Shown: positions 12,401 to 22,493, numbered from the stretch's first letter. The stretch: 64,000 nucleotides of DNA from Microvelia longipes (GCA_018340805.1 JACMZG010000008.1:76676855-76740854), one strand, 5' to 3'. Notes: generated by a model not told the origin, from the sequence alone. Program-made: numbers and translations.

Positions 12401-15400
12401 TATGTAGCTAAACATTTAGTTTTTTGTTGTTATTATTAAACTTTAAGCTGTGGTGTTTAAATTTCCTATCAAAATTGTATCTTTCATATTTTATGGATCA
12501 CATTTTTTTCTGATTTTCTGATTAAATAGTAAATAGAATCCAAGATTACAAAAAAATCTAAGATTTGTTTTGGAATCAATCAATTGGCTGGGTTCATTTA
12601 AAAATGTATATAAATAGACCTGCAATGCATAAGCTATGATGTAATTTTGGTTGTTCTAGAACTCTAAAAAACACTAACATTAAAAATTATTTTAAAATTA
12701 ACAAACGAAAGTTATTATAAATATTGTTAAGTCAATTAATTTGAGACGTATGCTAAAGCCTTGTTTAAAAAAAGTTGAACTGAAAAGGATAAATATTTTG
12801 GACTAGATCACTGACCATAGTTTTACTATTTTACTCTATGGACTGGATGTTAGGGGTGTTCTAAGGAAAAACATGTGGTGTGTATTTATAAAATGCCTTC
12901 TTTAGTCATGTTTCTAGCCCATATTATATTCCAATAAAAAAGTTGTGTTTTCAGCGGCATATAAGAGGAGGAAACACATATAAGGGGATGTGTTTGACAA
13001 AAAAAAACATCCTCTTATATGTGTTTTGTCAAACACATCCTCTTATATGTGTTTTGTCAAACATATCCTCTTAACAATCTCAGAACAAATGTTTACTCTT
13101 CTTTTGTTCCATAATATTAAAATTAACATTTTTACTTGTTTTACAGAGAAATAAAAGAGGATAAAGTAAATTACTATGTACTGAACCCTGATGGAGACCT
13201 GGTCAAGTCTGAAGCCAAGTTGAAACCTTTCTTTGATAAAAGACTGACTAATTGGAAAGGCTTCTTTAACAGCAAGCCCACACCTTCCGAACTTACAAAG
13301 GCTCTAACTCAGAGTAATACTTACATGTAAGTTAATATCTTTAATCAAAGCATAAGCAGCTCCTTGTTGATTATGCAATTGTGGCTAATAAAAATGTATA
13401 AATAGACCAGGGTTTGATCCATAACATTCAAATAACTGCAACAATTTTCTAAAGTACTTAACAAAATAAAATTAAAAAAGCTATATTTACTGCGTCTTAA
13501 AGAAGCAATTAAAGAATTAGTAGCTGATTCTTCAATTACTTAATAGAAAATACTAAACTCTGCAATTACTTGCTTTGAGACCTCCTGATATTGGTCCGAT
13601 ATGAAATTGTGGTTGTGGTTACCATCTAGGACTAACCTCATTGGCTCCCTGGCATTATTTTTCCAATGTCAACTGATTATAACTGCTTGTTCTATTATAA
13701 TAGCTCCTAAAACTCTGTGACTTGTATGTGTTATCGATTTGTATCTACACAAAACATATTTATATTTTTGATGTGCAGGTACTGCGGGCACGGTGGAGGG
13801 TTCCACTTGGTTAGTAGTGATGTTATAAAGACATTGGATTTGAAGAATTCAGTTCAAATACTGTTTGGGTGTAGCAGTGCTGCACTGAAGCATTCAGGAG
13901 GCCCTATTCCTCCAATGGGTCGAATTCTCTACTACACAATCGCTGGAAGGTACTCATTTTTACTACATTTGCTTCGGGCATAAACTAGTGGTCAGGAATC
14001 TGTGGTTCCGGTGTTCCATGTCGATCCGGAGGCTCATGGGTACCTAAAATGTTTTTTAAATATATAAACTTTATTTGGTAAATGTACATGACAAACAAAA
14101 ATGCCTAACAAACATAATATCAGTAAAAATATTAAACTATAAATTAATATTGCACTTTGAACTTTAATTAAAATTTTATATTAAAAAAATCCTCTACTCC
14201 ATACAGTGGGGTTTTCAATTAATATTTTCTTAATTTATAAATAAAGGACACTTAAAAGAATTAATATTATAGTTCTTTTATTGTCAAATCACAATATTTA
14301 AACCACTTACACGGGGCATATTCATGTGTACATTTAGAAAGAAAATACAATCTTAAATTACTGGTAAGTATTTACAAAGGATATATGCTGGGGTCACGCT
14401 AAGCTGTCATAAGATTAAAGTAAAAAAGAAAACTTACAATTTATCTAGAGACACTAACTATGTCAATAACTAAAATAATAAATACATGCTCATTTTCTCA
14501 TAACCATACTATTCCAGTCCTAAAAATAAATTAAATATTGTAAATGATAGAAATTAAAATAAAAAAAGTAATTAAAGCAAGAAAAAATGATTGAAACAGA
14601 GAAGTTAGACATGGAGTTTGCTTACTTGCAATAATGAAAACAAGAGGCTTTCGTCCTCTTTGCCACTCTGCGCCTTGGTCATTATGTGGTGTCGGCGCTG
14701 GGGACCGCTCTGCGGGCCTCCACCCTTCCGTGTGGCCGCTTAGGGGCCACATAGTTGTTGTTCTTTATCAGTTTGTCGTATTACTAGTTTATATTACTGG
14801 CATACTGCCACGATTAGTGAAAAAACTTGATTTATTTACGTTGTGTCAATTAATGTGTAAATTAATACATTGTGTACATTAATGACATTGTTTTGTTGGA
14901 CAGATATATGTCAATCAAAACCAAAACTATTTATCGTTTCATTTATTCATTTTTTTCTTTTGTATACTCCTGGATCTATATAGGTAAGTAAAACTGCTGC
15001 AATCCTGACAACTGCTAAAATCTGTTATGATTAATCTCCACGAACACATGAATTGTTTGATATCTCAAAATATAGCAAAAGAAAATATAAAACTCATTCA
15101 TACAGCTGGCTTGCCGTCAAGGAAAAAAGCTGATGATTGCCTCTCAATGTAAATAGAGCCCTTAACTATTGCCAACCTAGCAACTTTACTTTGAATTGCC
15201 TATGACAGTCTCCACCCAATACGAACATGACTTGGCAGGACAGAAAAGTTGATTTCCCTACTTTTTTGGACCAAAGACTTGGTGGGGAGTATTTTACAAC
15301 ATCAGTGGTTTTTGGTAAGATACATATAAATTTCAAGAAAATTATGAGAACAAATATATAAGAAAAAAATAAGTCCAATGACCATTTTGGACTTATTAAA

Positions 15401-16077
15401 AAAACAATAAGAAAAAAATATAACTTGTTCTTAAATTGCACTGATAAGGTTTTAAATATTTTACTCTATGTTAAGTTGGAGTGCCCATACTCTGGCCACT
15501 TGGCTTTGTAGGTTCCTTAAGATTATGTAAATTACTTACTTTTTAATTTCTCTACTTTTTTTGTCTTGTAATTTTTACCTATGGAAATACTGTTTTGAAT
15601 AGAATTGAATTTATAAATTATTTATATATTATTATTGTGTTAATTTAATTCACACCTTTAAATGTTAGTTAACTGATGTAGGAGATTGTAACTCCTGTAG
15701 AGCCTTCTTTTCTTTGTACAACATTATGTTATTTGTGTATTGCAGTGCCTGTAGCGTAGGAATGCTGTACACTGTTATATCAGATGCAGTCGATGCCATG
15801 ACTGTACAGCTGGCTAATGTGTGGCTACCTGGAACTCCTCTTGATCCTAATGGTAAATTATGAAATAATGTAATTTAAACAATAGACCTTGTAACCTTCC
15901 CAACATCTCACCATATATAAAATTTTGTTTCGATCTGAGAAAGCCATTGGGAGTTATCATTTGGCATACGTACTGTGTGTGTATGTATGTATGTATGTAT
16001 GTATGTATGTATGTGTATGTATGTATGTATGTATGTATGTATGTATGTATGTATTATGTATGTATGTATGTAGTATG

Positions 16078-16161
<84 letters not shown>

Positions 16162-16170
16162 TATATATAT

Positions 16171-16258
<88 letters not shown>

Positions 16259-16733
16259 GTATTAAATGTTATATATTTATCTGGGTCAATGACCTCTACA
16301 ATATCTGTTTGGTTTAGTAATGCTTGATTGTGGGCAGTTAGTATGAAAACCACTTGAAACTTTATTATAGGCCAGTATTGAAACCACTTGTTGACTTGAT
16401 CTATTATTATTCTGTAACTATCAGTTCAGATTTAAAATCACTTGTTCATTTGACTTATCATTATTCTTTATTTTTTATAACAAGCTTTATTTCATCAAAT
16501 TTTATAATTTTACCACACAATAATAATGTTTAGTTATGAAACCACTTGTTGATATTACTTATTATTATTCTGTTATTATCTGTTTAGATTTGAAACCACT
16601 AGTTGACTTCACTAAGGAGCCAGATCTCTTGAAAGCTATTGCTATAATTAAAGAATCCAATCATGGTTCGTTATATTCTAACTATGCAGGGTTCATTGCG
16701 AGAGGATTACCTGTTAAACTTGTTCTCCAGTAA
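2862..16733 (+). CDS. Sse: Separase (short insect-type), 12 coding exons, 558 aa
   Basis: Separase is the cysteine protease that cleaves the cohesin kleisin subunit to release sister chromatids at anaphase. Coding exons are 2862-2964, 3517-3649, 4265-4368, 5593-5713, 6338-6482, 7635-7768, 9523-9727, 10883-11010, 13147-13326, 13779-13949, 15746-15852 and 16588-16733. Every junction is GT-AG with matching phase, and the total is 1677 nt. The catalytic domain occupies about residues 300-558: YPVILIVDE and IIPWEM precede the core, [10 protein letters not shown] follows, His422 lies in YCGHGGG and Cys449 in LFGCSSAAL, and the protein ends in GLPVKLVLQ. The His-Cys spacing of 27 fits the family. 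The N-terminal ~300 residues appear helical and poorly conserved, with WTVVQLTQM recognisable. The total length is near that of Drosophila Sse (about 630 aa) and far below vertebrate separase (about 2100 aa). The start is the first ATG of a frame that stays open through all exons; an upstream non-coding exon is possible. The gene is identified from motifs, not from a database search. Confidence 0.93.
2991..3062. mobile_element. MITE family A fragment (TATAACACACGGTTATAA)
   Basis: The left terminal part of a ~170-bp TIR family: TATAACACACGGTTATAATC followed by AGTTGACAGCGTGGAAA. The right half is lost and other repeat sequence (3068 onward) abuts it. It lies in separase intron 1. Confidence 0.75.
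3068..3130. mobile_element. TIR element fragment (GGTTTGGCAGGGGGTTTAA)
   Basis: TTTGTTCAGACGCATGGTTT and GGCAGGGGGTTTAAC match, in inverse orientation, the right end of the element at 33775-33945. This is one end only. Confidence 0.6.
3517..3649 (+). CDS. Sse: Separase coding exon 2
   Basis: The acceptor is a poly-T tract ending in ttttag. The exon encodes residues 35-79 ([16 protein letters not shown] onward), a tyrosine-rich, probably helical stretch. The donor is ATGGG|gtaagt. Confidence 0.8.
3681..3846. mobile_element. MITE family A copy
   Basis: Full-length but diverged. The left arm is AGTTGACAGCTTGGGAAAAA and the right arm is its inverse, CTTTCAACTGATAATAAC, ending near GTTATACTATA. 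The core carries GGACTAACCTCATTGGCT, shared with the copies at 13583 and 57802. It lies in separase intron 2. Confidence 0.8.
4265..4368 (+). CDS. Sse: Separase coding exon 3
   Basis: The acceptor is cattgtcag and the donor is CCTTCAG|gtaatt. Encodes residues 79-114 ([13 protein letters not shown] onward). It was too short to stand out alone, but it keeps phase with both neighbours. Confidence 0.78.
4400..5050. repeat. Tandem duplication of ~270-bp repeat unit
   Basis: Units at about 4401-4670 and 4673-4960 share ATACTGCCGTGTTTTGCAAA, CATCTGGGAACTGTTCCAT and GCCGACAGAGCCTGAACTCA. A third partial unit continues to about 5050. A related copy in opposite orientation lies at 18468-18612. Separase intron 3. 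Confidence 0.8.
5105..5310 (+). repeat. Dispersed repeat with ATATCGTGGCAGTATGC
   Basis: Shares CTTATATCGTGGCAGTATGC and a GC-richer tail with the copies at 14635-14910 (opposite strand) and 39200-39545. The family is unknown. Confidence 0.65.
5383..5555 (+). repeat. Dispersed repeat (AGGTGTTTTTGAGACCTC family)
   Basis: Shares AGGTGTTT..AGACCT, GAGTGGTTT-like and GCTAGAGAGTTGAAAC blocks, in the same order and orientation, with copies at about 9912-10040, 22494-22690 and 62945-63120. It is non-coding and of unknown class. Confidence 0.65.
5593..5713 (+). CDS. Sse: Separase coding exon 4
   Basis: The acceptor is tttttatag and the donor is CATAA|gtaaat. Encodes residues 114-154, with [13 protein letters not shown]. 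Separases carry a similar WTVxQL motif N-terminal to the protease domain. Confidence 0.85.
5714..6337. other. Separase intron 4, no recognisable feature
   Basis: AT-rich sequence with a few GAAT repeats near 5810. A 75-codon open frame at 5939-6166 has no recognisable family and I regard it as chance. Confidence 0.5.
6338..6482 (+). CDS. Sse: Separase coding exon 5
   Basis: The acceptor is ttattttag and the donor is ATACAG|gtaata. Encodes residues 154-202, including a basic stretch ([17 protein letters not shown]). It ends in phase 0. Confidence 0.82.
6572..6740. mobile_element. MITE family A copy, best preserved
   Basis: The left end TATAACACACGGTTA and the right end TAACTGTGTGCTATA are inverted, followed inward by GTTGACAGCATGGAAAAATA and its inverse. 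It is about 170 bp with no coding capacity. The termini suggest a TA-type target duplication, as in Tc1/mariner-derived MITEs. Separase intron 5. Confidence 0.85.
6741..7634. other. Separase intron 5 remainder, no gene seen
   Basis: AT-rich with no repeat recognised except a short inverted GCGAATTTCC/GGAAATTCGC at about 7383-7406. A 60-codon open frame at 7423-7605 is judged to be chance. Confidence 0.5.
7635..7768 (+). CDS. Sse: Separase coding exon 6
   Basis: The acceptor is gttttacaag and the donor is ATTGT|gtaagt. Encodes residues 203-247 ([20 protein letters not shown] onward). An acceptor two bases later would break the frame. Confidence 0.78.
8046..8408 (-). repeat. Left inverted arm (pseudo-LTR) of Penelope-like element
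   Basis: Read on the minus strand it runs from GGAGTCATCCCCTCCACTG to GTGGAGAGACTTTATTG. It contains CTGATGATGGCCTC, but the GAAA that would complete a hammerhead-type core is deleted; the other arm keeps it. Confidence 0.75.
8406..8890 (-). pseudogene. GIY-YIG endonuclease remnant of a Penelope-like element
   Basis: The minus strand encodes [20 protein letters not shown], then [20 protein letters not shown], ending near 8406. This is the linker plus the GIY-YIG domain of Penelope-like elements: IY with V in place of K/I, YLG instead of YIG, and the conserved QTGR holding the catalytic Arg. About 95 codons from the in-frame Met are open. Upstream residues back to about 8890 look homologous but have no start. 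The reverse transcriptase domain that should precede it is absent, so it is a fragment. Confidence 0.8.
8876..9205 (+). repeat. Right inverted arm (pseudo-LTR) with hammerhead-like core
   Basis: Homologous to the left arm, in opposite orientation. Near 9137-9165 it reads CTGATGA, a short ACCT/AGGT stem and GAAA, the two conserved strands of a hammerhead ribozyme. Hammerhead motifs are known in Penelope-like pseudo-LTRs. The stem II spacing is imperfect, so activity is doubtful. Confidence 0.7.
9420..9486. repeat. (AT)n microsatellite
   Basis: Near-pure AT dinucleotides ending just upstream of the separase exon 7 acceptor. Confidence 0.95.
9523..9727 (+). CDS. Sse: Separase coding exon 7
   Basis: The acceptor is ttttttatgtag and the donor is GATGAA|gtaagt. 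Encodes residues 247-315 and ends in [11 protein letters not shown], the beta-strand that opens the caspase-like protease fold. A pure (AT)n tract stops about 35 bp upstream of the acceptor. Confidence 0.88.
9912..10040 (+). repeat. Dispersed repeat (AGGTGTTTTTGAGACCTC family)
   Basis: Contains GAGGTGTTTTTAAGACCTCT and GAGTGGTTT, in the same order as the copies at 5383, 22494 and 62945. Confidence 0.65.
10050..10260 (+). repeat. Dispersed repeat (GTCTGGAAGTGAGACAG family)
   Basis: Shares CAAAGAGACTAA, ACAGTGATAA, GTCTGGAAGTGAGACAG, CTTACCCCTACTATAGTCTC and GACTAGATACTCCCC with 21898-22085. The 22 kb copy is an insertion inside another repeat, so this is a mobile family of its own. It does not resemble a tRNA or 7SL head. 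Confidence 0.75.
10556..10588. repeat. Short hairpin
   Basis: TGCCTTTAATTGC and GCAATTAAAGGCA are inverted around a 7-bp loop. Origin unknown. Confidence 0.7.
10883..11010 (+). CDS. Sse: Separase coding exon 8
   Basis: The acceptor is aatattttag and the donor is TACAA|gtaagt. Encodes residues 316-358: LDIIPWEM and [13 protein letters not shown]. These match the separase pattern LPWEN ... VSRMPSLHFLL. Confidence 0.92.
11011..12247. other. First part of separase intron 8, nothing recognised
   Basis: AT-rich. Includes CACGTG-free low-complexity sequence, a short CCCCTACAATTTAAAAAGGG-like stretch near 11358 and fragments resembling the GCGAATTTCC and CCTATCCTATTAGC words seen at 7383 and 39670. 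No ORF or clear element. Confidence 0.4.
12248..12397. mobile_element. 150-bp palindromic (foldback) element
   Basis: Starts CACCTAACATTGTAGGCAT and ends with its inverse, ATGCCTACAATGTTAGGTG. The arms, about 65 bp, are nearly perfect and include ATAGTTGACTAGATAATTAC, and the centre is about 16 bp. This is a typical MITE-like foldback. No target duplication was evident. Separase intron 8. Confidence 0.85.
12955..13075. repeat. Short tandem/inverted repeat of CATCCTCTTATATGTG
   Basis: ACATCCTCTTATATGTGTTT plus TGTCAAAC occurs about 2.5 times in tandem. It is preceded by an inverted copy (CACATATAAGGGGATGTG), forming a hairpin. It lies just upstream of separase exon 9. Confidence 0.8.
13147..13326 (+). 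CDS. Sse: Separase coding exon 9
   Basis: The acceptor is tgttttacag and the donor is ACTTACAT|gtaagt. Encodes residues 358-418, with [10 protein letters not shown], then [10 protein letters not shown] and a final ALTQSNTYM that leads straight into the catalytic His motif. VLNPxG followed by W-G is typical of separases. Confidence 0.93.
13583..13700. mobile_element. MITE family A, right half
   Basis: GGTCCGATATGAAATTGTGG, GGACTAACCTCATTGGCTC and CAATGTCAACTGATTATAAC match the right half of the copies at 3681 and 57802. It lies just before separase exon 10. Confidence 0.75.
13779..13949 (+). CDS. Sse: Separase coding exon 10 (catalytic His and Cys)
   Basis: The acceptor is gatgtgcag and the donor is GCTGGAAG|gtactc. 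Encodes residues 418-475. The catalytic dyad is visible: His422 in YCGHGGG (most family members read GHGAG or GHGSG) and Cys449 in LFGCSSAAL. The exon closes with [10 protein letters not shown]. Confidence 0.95.
13950..14634. other. First part of separase intron 10, nothing recognised
   Basis: AT-rich unique-looking sequence. No ORF or repeat was identified. Confidence 0.4.
14635..14910 (-). repeat. GC-rich dispersed repeat (CGTGGCAGTATGC family)
   Basis: On the minus strand it reads CGTGGCAGTATGCCAGTAAT, then a GC-rich block with CCTAAGCGGCCACACGG, CCCAGCG and GCAGAGTGGCAAAGAGG. The same order occurs at 39200-39545. The small ORFs on both strands here are by-products of the GC-rich block. 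Confidence 0.75.
14911..15745. other. Remainder of separase intron 10, nothing recognised
   Basis: AT-rich. A 91-codon minus-strand open frame (15166-15441) has a hydrophobic stretch but no family resemblance, and I do not call it a gene. Confidence 0.4.
15746..15852 (+). CDS. Sse: Separase coding exon 11
   Basis: The acceptor is gtgtattgcag and the donor is CCTAATG|gtaaat. Encodes residues 475-511 ([19 protein letters not shown], then LANVWLPG). This corresponds to the family's AGCPxxxGNLWDVTDxDID segment, but the usual NLWDVTD is replaced by MLYTVISDA. Confidence 0.88.
15976..16250. repeat. (GTAT)n then (AT)n microsatellite
   Basis: About 100 bp of GTAT repeats with a few variants, then about 165 bp of AT repeats. 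Lies in separase intron 11. The ORFs predicted through it (YIYI.., CMYV..) are artefacts. Confidence 0.97.
16588..16733 (+). CDS. Sse: Separase coding exon 12 (stop codon)
   Basis: The acceptor is ctgtttag. Encodes residues 511-558 and the stop TAA at 16731-16733. The end reads [16 protein letters not shown], matching the separase C-terminal YGLPV motif. Confidence 0.92.
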
Positions 16734-16921
16734 AATATCACCAGCAAATGAAATACGGATATAGTATGGAACAACTTCAATAAGATAGACTGTTAATAGG
16801 TTAATTTTAATCTACTCTAAATATTTTAAATTGGTGCTTTGTATCTCTCTATAAACCAAAAATTATGTCAACATTTTCTTCATACCATGTCTGGCCTATT
16901 CCATATTATCAATTTTTATCA

Positions 16922-16927
16922 AATAAA
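16922..16927 (+). terminator. Separase polyadenylation signal candidate
   Basis: AATAAA lies about 190 bp after the stop codon and gives a plausible 3'UTR length. The region is AT-rich, so chance occurrence is possible. Confidence 0.5.
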
Positions 16928-17330
16928 AATTATCTTGTTAAAATAATAAGTTGTTCTAAATGTGTTTGTGGTTAATTTAAATGCATGAAAGTAATTTTGA
17001 GAAGTGGATAATGGAATGAGGGAGGAGTCTACACCTCACTATTTAAAGATCTTGGGTTTAAGGAATATGAGAGATTGGTGTTTTAAACAATAGATGAAGT
17101 TAAAGAAAATGTGTTCTTTATTCTTTTCTCTTAAAATTTTTGTTTTTATTCTTACAATTTTTGTTTTTATTCTTGCAATTTTAAAATTCTAATTGATTTG
17201 TTTATAATATTTGAGAATGTTGGTTGTTCAAAAGTATTTAACTTTTTAAATGAATAAACCCAAAATGTTAGTATTCATATTTCTATGTCAAAGTTATCAT
17301 AAGTAATAACAATGGAAACTCCGTATTGTC

Positions 17331-17630
17331 ATAGAGATATTATTACTAGAGAGGCCCTATTGGTTGAATTTTGAAACATCGAAAAAATAACCTGACCACC
17401 TTCGCTAAAAATGTAATCTAATAATCATTACAAAATTACACTAATTTGTATTGAAGAATGTTAAAAATACAAATCAAAACACAAACAATGTGCGGAAAGC
17501 CAAAAAGAATTGATTTATTATAACCTTAACTCACTCTTGAAGGAGATTTCAATGAGGTTACACAGAGCCCCTGAGAGCCCCAAAACCATGTTTTAGGCCT
17601 TTCAATGTAATGAGATAAGCTATGCCCCTC
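17331..17630 (+). mobile_element. MITE family B copy (ATAGAGATATTATTACTAGAG)
   Basis: Begins ATAGAGATATTATTACTAGA and continues with TTTTGAAACATCGAAAAAAT, AACAATGTGCGGAAAGCC, TAACCTTAACTCACTC and GAGGTTACACAGAGCCCC. It ends in GATAAGCTATGCCCCTCTG, a damaged inverse of the start. About 300 bp, non-coding. Other copies: 20855, 35291, 45703, 58965 and 59450. Confidence 0.85.
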
Positions 17631-17712
17631 TGTGTTAACACACCCTTTGTTAACAGAGAATTTAACGCAGAGTGTACTGGTACGGTTTATTTCTTATCAT
17701 TTTGACAGAGTG

Positions 17713-17853
17713 GTATGTGCACATGCAGGGTGTTTTAATGATGTTTGTATGTGCACACATGCAGGGTGTTTTAATGATGTTTGTATGTGCACACATGCAG
17801 GGTGTTTTAATGATGTTTGTATGTGCACATGCAGGGTGTTTTAATGATGTTTT
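17713..17853 (+). repeat. Minisatellite, four ~35-bp units
   Basis: The unit is ATGTGCACA(CA)TGCAGGG followed by TGTTTTAATGATGTTTGT, repeated four times and nearly identical. The open frames on both strands arise because the unit lacks stops. Confidence 0.95.
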
Positions 17854-18349
17854 TGGCTTTATTTTTTGTAAAGTATAAGTAGGCACCTCTGACCTTGGAC
17901 ACTACGGAGGTCTGGGGTATGAATCCACAGTTACGCTCTCATAAGATTATTGTTCAAATAAATTGTAGCTAACTTAAGATTACACTTGGAGTGTTATGGT
18001 TGCCACTACCACCTGGGGTGGTCCCCGCAGGGGTTATCCCTGATAAGCCGCAAGGCTCTTCACCGGCATTATTATTATATATAAGTAGACACCTCCCTCA
18101 CCATCTATACCTCCTTCCTACAAAAATAACTTTGTTTTGCATGTAATTTGTGATCTCTGTACTACATTTTTAATCTTATTTTTAGTATTATATATATTTT
18201 TATTTATTTAGTTATTAGTTTTATTTATTCTTTCCTGCTCTTTATTAAATATCTATTGTTGTGAAACAAATGCACTTGGTATGTGCAGTCCTTAGTATCT
18301 AGATAAAAGGACTTTGTATTGAAAAACAAATGCTATCAGTGTGTGCAGT

Positions 18350-18960
18350 TTTAAGTTTAGAATTTAGCCACTATTTCATTATTGCCTGATTGAATAGATT
18401 AAATTAATAAATTACTTGAATGTAAAACTTATACTACACATTATATACTTTGGAGTTTCATTTTAAAGGTTAGAGTGAGTTCAGGCTCTGTCGGCGCCCT
18501 GATGAGTTAGACGTAACGAAACAGAGTGGGACATGACATTTCCTAGGTGTCTCTCGCACAATTATATTGTGTCAACTATTCATGTTTTGCAAAACTTGGT
18601 AGTATCAAATGATATATGTAATCAGAAGTGTTCTGTGTATCTTGACGAAGACCCCGCGAGGTGCTACAGCTAGTTAGAAGTTTAACTATACGGAGCATAA
18701 AAAGTTAATTTCAATCTGATTATGGTAAATATGCTTTAGTGTCGAGTGGTATTCAAATGTTCCCACCATTGATTTGACAGTCTTACTGTTTAAGTATCTA
18801 TAGTCTCTGCCCTAGGTTAACTTAAATGAGGAAATTTTTAAAAGTTTGGATTTGATTATCGCAAGCTACTAGAAATCAGCGAGGCGGCCGACCTGTGTGG
18901 ATAACTCATGAACTAACACAGTTAGCTTTTCAAAATGACCGATTTATTTTATTTCATGTA
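18350..18960 (+). repeat. Dispersed composite repeat, related to 38385-39030
   Basis: Shares TTTAGCCACTATTTCATTAT, ATCAGAAGTGTTCTGT, CCCACCATTGA.TCGACAGTC-like, GTTAACTTAAATGAG and TATCGCAAGCTACTA with 38385-39030. The block order differs: here GTTAACTTAAATGAG comes last, there first. An inverted copy of the 4400-5050 repeat sits inside at 18468-18612. Confidence 0.7.
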
Positions 18961-19740
18961 CACCCTGGCACTTTAGTTATGACAGCTACTTACATTTATT
19001 GTTAAAAAAAATATTAATTTCTTCTTTTATTTTAATCTAATAAAAATGGTTCACTGTTTTCATTGGATAAATGTATTGTATCCATTATGTAGTGCATAAA
19101 TTCAGAAGTTAATACTGAAAGATATTTATTTTACTATTAAAGAAACGCGGAAGTTCTTTTTAAACTTTTAATTACAATCAAATAAATTTAAATAATGTTA
19201 ATGTTGCACTCAATATACAAGCAAATATCCAGGTTGTGAACAAGCAACATAAAGCAACATAGACTTGCGCGGTTTTTATCATAAAGTGACTTCCAGTGGC
19301 AAGGAGATTGATACTAGTGTACTATAGTATGATAATAATATATTTAAATGAACAGGTACATTTTACAAATGTTTTGTTCTTGTCAAAAAAGAGAAAAGTC
19401 TACAGTCTACGTTTACCACCACAGTTAAACTGTTAGTAAAATGTCCGAAAATTCCATTTTGGGTCCACCATGGAGAAAAGTTTATTTATTTTATTATTTT
19501 TATGTATTTTTGAGATCAAACAATATTTATTTGAAGTATAATCATATTTTGTGTTTAAAATAAAAAAAATGGTTTCCTTTTTACTTGAGATGAGTAAGAC
19601 TTATTTCTATAGATGCTCGCCTACGTAGGCCACGTTGTTGGGCCCTTTTTGCTAACTCCCTTAGATGGAAGATAGTGTTCTACCTTATGAGTCCTAGTGT
19701 AGGCATTTTGCATCTAATCGACAAAAGAGCCATGAATTTA
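18961..19740. other. Intergenic AT-rich sequence
   Basis: No gene or clear repeat was recognised. Confidence 0.4.
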
Positions 19741-20310
<570 letters not shown>

Positions 20311-20419
20311 CCTCATTCTATAAATAAATAAAAAATATTTCACAGAAATCTTTTTTTAAGAAAATAAATAAAGGTTTCACACCAAATTAAATTTTATTGT
20401 TTAACAATTCCTTAATTCT

Positions 20420-20502
20420 GTTCTTTGCCTATTTTTAAATAGGCAAAGAATAGTGGTTTATTTTATAATTTAAAGTAAAGTGGATCCCTTTACTTTAAAT
20501 TA
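20420..20502. repeat. Two adjacent palindromes
   Basis: TTCTTTGCCTATT is inverted as AATAGGCAAAGAA (20420-20451). AATTTAAAGTAAAG is inverted as CTTTACTTTAAATT around TGGATCC (20468-20502). Confidence 0.85.
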
Positions 20503-20684
20503 AGCTTGCTATAATCATTAATACTACTTTCGTTAAAAGTGTACCCCTCTACGGGAGAAGCAATATGGGACCCCCCCCCTTTGGGCCCTTAAGATGTATT
20601 TTATGGCTCTTTAGAGTCAAATCCTCCTCGGCCCTTTCAGCTTAGTCCGCCACTGTACTTTACTATCTGAAGTGAAGTCCCAAG

Positions 20685-20810
20685 AAGTGTTGCAGTGTAA
20701 ATTTTATATTCTAAGGACGAGTGAAGCGAGTCTTAAGTATTGAGGATAAGCCTGGCAAACCCAACGTGTTGAGGAAAAGTTTCAGCGGGACCCTAAACGC
20801 AATTTTTTTC
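20685..20810 (+). repeat. 3' module of the 5S-headed repeat (headless copy)
   Basis: AAATTTTATATTCTAAGGAC, then GAGTGAAGCGAGTC and GAGGAAAAGTTTC match the non-5S tail of the repeats at 51505-51790 and 54080-54370, here in + orientation. The 5S-like head is absent. Confidence 0.55.
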
Positions 20811-20854
20811 TTTGCCTACATGTCAACCAAATTATTTTAAGATCAGTGGCATCG

Positions 20855-21155
20855 ACATATATACTAGAGGGGGCATAGCCTATCTCAACACATTCAGAGG
20901 CCTGAAACATCTTTTTGGGACTCTGTGTAACCTCATTGCAACCTCCTTTTAAAGTGAGTTAAGGTTATATTAAATTAATTTATTTCGGCTTCCCGCACAT
21001 TTTTTGTGTTTTGATTTGTATTTTTAACATTCTCCTATATAATTTAATGAAATTTTGTACTGATTATTTGATTTTGTTTTTAAGCGAAGGTGTCTGGTTA
21101 CTTTTTTGATGTTTCAAAATTTAACCTATAGGGCCCCTCTAGTAATAATATCTCT
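20855..21155 (-). mobile_element. MITE family B copy
   Basis: Full-length in reverse orientation: starts ATATACTAGAGGGGGCATAG and ends CTCTAGTAATAATATCTCT. The inner blocks GGCTTCCCGCACATT and GATGTTTCAAAATT are inverses of the + copies. Confidence 0.85.
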
Positions 21156-21439
21156 GACATCGAGTCCAAAAATGTATTTTTTGTGTTGACTTTTCATAAA
21201 ATAACCTCAATCTAAGCAAACATTTTATAAGACCATAGTCTTTAGGATGATAATTAATTGATTTCTATTTGTTCAAAAAAAGTTATACATCTTGCAAAAT
21301 ACAGATAGCCCAAACATTTAAAGTATTTAAAATTTATGTGATAAAAGAATATTTATTTAAAGTGTAATCATATTTTGTGTTAAAAATATAAAATAATCTT
21401 TTTTAAATGTTAGTTTCCCACTAACAGACTAAGCTTTCC

Positions 21440-22440
<1,001 letters not shown>

Positions 22441-22493
22441 TAATATAGGTGTATTGAAAACATTTTGTTGCGGAGAAATCCGAAATCGGGAGT

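Noticed and set aside
14531..14882. Overlapping ORFs on both strands in a GC-rich patch
   Set aside because: The patch is a dispersed repeat with copies at 5105 and 39200; neither frame is kept between copies.
15925..16353. Several ORFs ([14 protein letters not shown]) over the microsatellite
   Set aside because: Translations of stop-free (AT)n and (GTAT)n in several frames and both strands; not genes. The same applies at 19747, 21445, 37762 and 42419.
17632..17886. Repetitive Cys-rich ORFs (THAGCFNDV)
   Set aside because: All frames of a 35-bp minisatellite are open; the pattern reflects the unit, not selection.
18000..18075. Possible tRNA-derived SINE head (GGTGGTCCCCGCAGGGGTTA)
   Set aside because: No convincing A and B box pair or cloverleaf could be drawn; left as unassigned GC-rich repeat sequence.
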